This document shows, one piece after another, positions 59,663 through 64,000 of a stretch of DNA of 64,000 nt (position 1 is its first letter; each line of letters starts with the position of its first letter). Where the stretch lies: NCBI GenBank assembly GCA_035610835.1, contig CM069449.1:41833098-41897097 (forward strand), written 5' to 3'. A program made the position numbers and the translations under genes. The notes under the pieces were generated by a model. It saw only the letters and a list, made by a program, of their open reading frames with translations. It was not told where the DNA came from and made no database searches. Origin of the DNA: Ophiura sarsii. Taxonomy: Eukaryota > Echinodermata > Ophiuroidea > Amphilepidida > Ophiuridae.

Positions 59663-62353
59663 TACCGTTAAACTTCATCTATAAGCACCCATTGACTAAT
59701 AGTTAATAAGCAGAGAATAGATAAAAAGGTATGAGCGCCCTCTTTTGATCTAGAGAAATTAGCACGAATTTGTTTAGTGTATTCGATATTCAATACTATA
59801 AAGTTGTATTACTATCTAAATAATTTCATGGACAGACGAATTGCTCAGTTGGTAAAGCGCCCGGTAAAGCGTCAACTTCAGTATCACGAGGTTGGTGGAT
59901 CAATTCTCAACTACACCTTTTGCAATTTCTTTTGAAATCCAAGTGATATAAAATTAATGCAAACTTGAATGTAAAATTATTACTCAATTATACTAGCTTT
60001 ATTGTTATTTTTCAAAAAACAAGCGCATAATTAATTTGATTGTGTAAAGTAATGATCTTAATAGTCCAACCTTTTTATAAGCTAAAACACATTTATACTA
60101 CAAATTAACCACAGCAAAATGTATTCATTGGCTTATTTTAAATGTTTCACACAGTAATCTTAAACGTTTCCTTCATCATGATTTAAGGGCAAATTATGAT
60201 GATGCATATTAGGTTGGTAGATCAAGTTAAGCAACAAAATGAAAGTAACTATGCAAACCACTATAATCCTGGTCTCACAGGATTATAATTGAATGGCTAT
60301 TAAATCAATTTATTTTCAATAAGATAGAGGGCCGTCCATTTATACCGACCCATCAATCATACATGTAGTTATAAAACAGTATCTGACATAGCACTCCCGT
60401 TTAGATCAATTGGTAAAGCCAGCGCCAACAGTTTGGGCTAGGGCAATTGTGATCGCAGGTTCCACTTGACAATTCCTGGTTCGAATCTCACTTCAAGACT
60501 TCTTCTTTTGGAAAGGTCATAATTTTCAAATTCTTGACAGTGTTTTATTTTTATCATGAATGAACAAGGAATCTATCTTTTACGTTGGTTTTTTTATATA
60601 TATATTTTTTAAATGAAACAAAATGTAATCAAACTGGACACGCAAGCCATGGCCAGTCAATAACGCTTTGACTGTTTGCCTGTTGTTCTCATTGATTCGA
60701 AACGCGATATTACACGTTTGTGCCATACCTATTCTTGGAGAAACACAAAGCACAAAACAAATAAAACAAAACTGAGTGGAAAATAATAAAAGAAATCACG
60801 CGAAGGACTTATTTACGGCACCATCCATCTTTTTAAGTCTGTTTAAGTTTTTCGGAACTATAATACACACGTTTGACGGATTGCCTTTAAATTGCACGCC
60901 TAATGAACATGTCATAGTTTGAGCAGCTCACGTGGTATTGAAGGTCATGCATTACATTCATGTAAATGGTAGTATAGTGGCCACGTGTTATTGATTTATA
61001 ACGGATTAGTTTTAGAATTACGAAACTGTGTCTATACATGAAGCTTCATGGTCTATATCACTAAAGAAGTCCTCTGCCCCAAATTCGATAGACATGCTAC
61101 ATGCTTGTATCATGAAGCTAATGCTTGTATCGATCAACTGTGAACCATATACATGTACATGTACATGTATGTGTCTCTATAAACTCAATTAGGAATTGTC
61201 ATCTAGAACCAACAATGGCCAACTACTCACAAAAACCACAACTTAACAAAATACCATAAGTAGCTGAACTGAAAAGCAGTGAATTGTAACCAATGTATTG
61301 TCTCATTGTACTCCATCCATGCATGTCTTCACAAAAATACTAAGTCGTTGAGGTTGATTTAAATGTTTGTACTATTTATAAACGATTGTGATAACATTAA
61401 AATAAAAATAAAAAATAGTAGAAAGAGAGGAAAAAAAAAGAGGGAAAACCCACATTAAAGACGAAGATAGATTCACTATTTATTCATGGTAAAAACAAAG
61501 TTTCCAAAAGAAGAAGTCTTGAAGTGAGATTCAAACCAGGTATTGCCATCTGGAACCTGCGATCACAATTGCCCTAGCCCAAACTGTTGGCGCTGGCTTT
61601 ACCAATTGATCTAAACGGGAGTGCTATGTCAGATACTGTTTTATAACTACATGTATGATTGATGGGTCGGTATAAATGGACGGCCCTCTATCTTATTGAA
61701 AATAAATTGATTTAATAGCCATTCAATTATAATCCTGTGAGACCAGGATTATAGTGGTTTGCATAGTTACTTTCATTTTGTTGCTTAACTTGATCTACCA
61801 ACCCAATATGCATCATCATAATTTGCCCTTAAATCATGATGAAGGAAACGTTTAAGATTACTGTGTGAAACATTTAAAATAAGCCAATGAATACATTTTG
61901 CTGTGGTTAATTTGTAGTATAAATGTGTTTTAGCTTATAAAAAGGTTGGACTATTAAGATCATTACTTTATACAATCAAATTAATTATGCGCTTGTTTTT
62001 TGAAAAATAACAATAAAGCTAGTATAATTGAGTAATAATTTTACATTCAAGTTTGCATTAATTTCTATATCACTTGGATTTCAAAAGAAATTGCAAAAGG
62101 TGTAGTTGAGAATTGATCCACCAACCTCGTGATACTGAAGTTGACGCTTTACCGGGCGCTTTACCAACTGAGCAATTCGTCTGTCCATGAAATTATTTAG
62201 ATAGTAATACAACTTTATATTATTGAATATCGAATACACTAAACAAATTCGTGCTAATTTCTCTAGATCAAAAGAGGGCGCTCATACCTTTTTATCTATT
62301 CTCTGCTTATTAACTATTAGTCAATGGGTGCTTATAGATGAAGTTTAACGGTA
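59663..62353. repeat. Large inverted repeat: ~852-bp arms, 986-bp spacer
   Basis: 59663-60514 is inverted at 61501-62353 with only a handful of differences by eye (for example AATACTATA/AATAATATA). Each arm holds two tRNA-like Pol III promoter blocks (A boxes TTGCTCAGTTGG and TAGATCAATTGG; B box GGTTCGAATCTC). The spacer is non-coding and holds a (TACATG)n run near 61151-61170. No target duplication was found at the outer edges, so it may be a long-TIR element or an inverted duplication. Confidence 0.9.
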
Positions 62354-62951
62354 TCTACCAACACTCTCTCTATTCAGTCACCAGATGGTCCATACCGCTG
62401 TGGGTGATGTGTTCTCATACTAGGCTCTGCCAACTTGACAAGTTTACCCCCGGCGACCTTGGGGGGTAACATGACACCATATTTCACCAAGTCTCTTCCT
62501 CATCACTTTAATAATCACTTTAATAATTCAACAATAGTATATGCGATTCAATAGCATCTGTTACATAGGTTGATGTCCAAAGACAGCAAGTTGCTGTGTG
62601 ATTTGCCTGCAGGCATGAGTTAAATGCCACATGTGCAACCACAACCAAGGGCACAGTAGGAGTAACATTGGGATAATCATATCTATCTAATCATAGATCC
62701 TGATAGAATACTAAAGTTTATACTGTAAACATGCATGCTGTAAAGCAACAACATTTCGCTAGTATTTTAATTTTGTTCATTTCGATTGGGATTTGGATAA
62801 AGTCCTCCATTCGCTCAATTAAAATGCCGCTAAAACTAAAATGCCGCTAAAACTAAAATTGTATAATAGGTTAACATTAGTAAGTTAATTCAAATTCAAA
62901 TGAACCACAGGTTTTGTGCATTTCATTAAATCTTTGTATAGTGTCTCTGAT

Positions 62952-63742
62952 GGTCCGTGTATATAACCGGACAATCGTTTTTCGTTATTTCGTTTTCAAC
63001 ACGATAAGCAAAAAACCCAAATAGGATCATTTTCCGTTTGACTGTCACAGTAGAAAAAACAAAAAAGAGAAAAACTAGAATTTTTAACGTTCGTTTTTAT
63101 TCCTCTATTTTCAAATAAGGAAAACTAAAAAGATCAACCACATTCGTTTTTCTTTCTCTAAATAAAGTGTAAAAATAAATCAGAAGAAAAATAAATAAAT
63201 ACAAATATTCGTTTTTCTTAATCGTTTTCATATAAGAAAAACGAAATAAACAAGTGTATTTGTCTTTCATTCTTCAACCAGAATTGTAACCAAAGGGCAA
63301 TAGAAAAACCTAATTTGATCTTGTTTCAAACATTCGTTTTTCTTAATACAAAAACAAACAGTAGAAAAATGTAAGTTTGACACATTCGTTTTTATAACTC
63401 ATTTGCAAACAAGAAAAACAATATGAGTCAACTACGTTCGTTTTTCGTTTCTTAAACACTTGTATGGTAAGTAAGCAAGAGAAAAACCTAAATTTTAAGA
63501 GTTAGTTTTTCTAACTTTATTTTCAAAACAAGAAAAACAAAAAGATTACTGCATTCGTTTTTCTTCTAATTCGATCAAGAACAAAATAACAAACACTACA
63601 AAAAATGTTTTGGGACTTTAATACAATCAGGCGTTTTTTTTAACCCATTTTCAATCAAGAAAAATGAAAAGGTCATTTAAACTTTGTTTTTCATATTTCA
63701 TTTTGCATCTAGGTAAATCAGAACAGGATATATACACGGACC
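62952..63742. mobile_element. 791-bp TIR element filled with TTCGTTTTTCTT repeats
   Basis: Ends GGTCCGTGTATATA and complement; TCTGAT is duplicated at 62946-62951 and 63743-63748. The interior has about eight irregular units, each pairing TTCGTTTTTCTT with AAGAAAAACGAA-like sequence. No coding potential. Confidence 0.75.
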
Positions 63743-64000
63743 TCTGATATACATATTTTCCCCATATTTAAAGAAGATTAAAGGAAAACTAGTTACAGAA
63801 AACGAGTTTTCCCCAGGATTAATTCATTTAGGCACTTTTCATGTTTTCAGAAGCAGTGGGGGTGTGGTGGGGGGGGGGGGGGGGGCAATAGTATAAACGG
63901 AAATTCAATAAGCCACTGTAGTAAATCAATGTGAAGATGATTTTGCTCAAGTTAAATCAATGCGTGAAATCAATGTGTTTTAAAGTAAGCCTATAATATT

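Overview
This is an AT-rich, repeat-dominated window of animal nuclear DNA. I see no prokaryotic features. The evidence is tRNA-like genes with Pol III A/B boxes, remnants of LINE retrotransposons, splice-site-bounded exons, TTAGGG-type telomeric repeats and many TIR-bounded DNA elements. A marine invertebrate deuterostome (echinoderm or hemichordate-like) is my best guess. That guess rests on the Death-domain exon, the TTAGGG repeats, the element mix and the frequent TAGGCCTA octamer; it is inference, not proof.

Only a few stretches look like host coding sequence. (1) A minus-strand gene can be assembled from a Ser/Thr-rich exon with an N-terminal hydrophobic segment (42040-42859) and a terminal exon encoding a transmembrane helix and basic tail (18477-18736). 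Splice sites and codon phase match, so about 23 kb of repeats (18737-42039) would be its intron. (2) A plus-strand first exon encodes a Death domain (48390-48657) and ends at a clear donor. (3) A minus-strand exon-like reading frame with one in-frame TGA lies at 31999-32312. Everything else that reads as protein is transposon debris: two LINE C-terminal reverse-transcriptase remnants and a possible third, one LINE endonuclease, one mariner/IS630-like transposase tail, and one Crypton/KIAA1958-like fragment.

Layout: 1-760 satellite; 896-1395 TTAA element with a nested insertion carrying a hammerhead-like motif; 2840-3166 foldback; 3.7-4.0 kb LINE tail; 4.9-6.0 kb mariner-like element; 6-8.9 kb featureless; 9-18 kb small elements with tRNA-like genes and a mariner-like element inside a tandem array; 18.5-42 kb the intron, holding many elements including a 3.4 kb satellite-built CACTG element; 42-48 kb exon, foldback, two LINE remnants and tRNA-Asn; 48.4 kb Death-domain exon followed by a telomere-repeat-bearing element; 51.7-58.3 kb a hAT-like element, a 3.3 kb element of unknown type and a composite CACTG element; 59.7-62.4 kb an approximately 850-bp-arm inverted repeat; 62.95-63.74 kb another unknown TIR element.

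The main yield is element boundaries. Many elements could be delimited exactly by TIRs plus perfect target-site duplications (TTAA, TWA, TA, CA, TAT, AAT, CATAC, ATTGT, TCTGAT, TCCCTATG, GTATCAAC and a 12-bp one). Several (48842-49120, 53154-56480, 57060-57572, 62952-63742) do not fit a superfamily that I can name with confidence.
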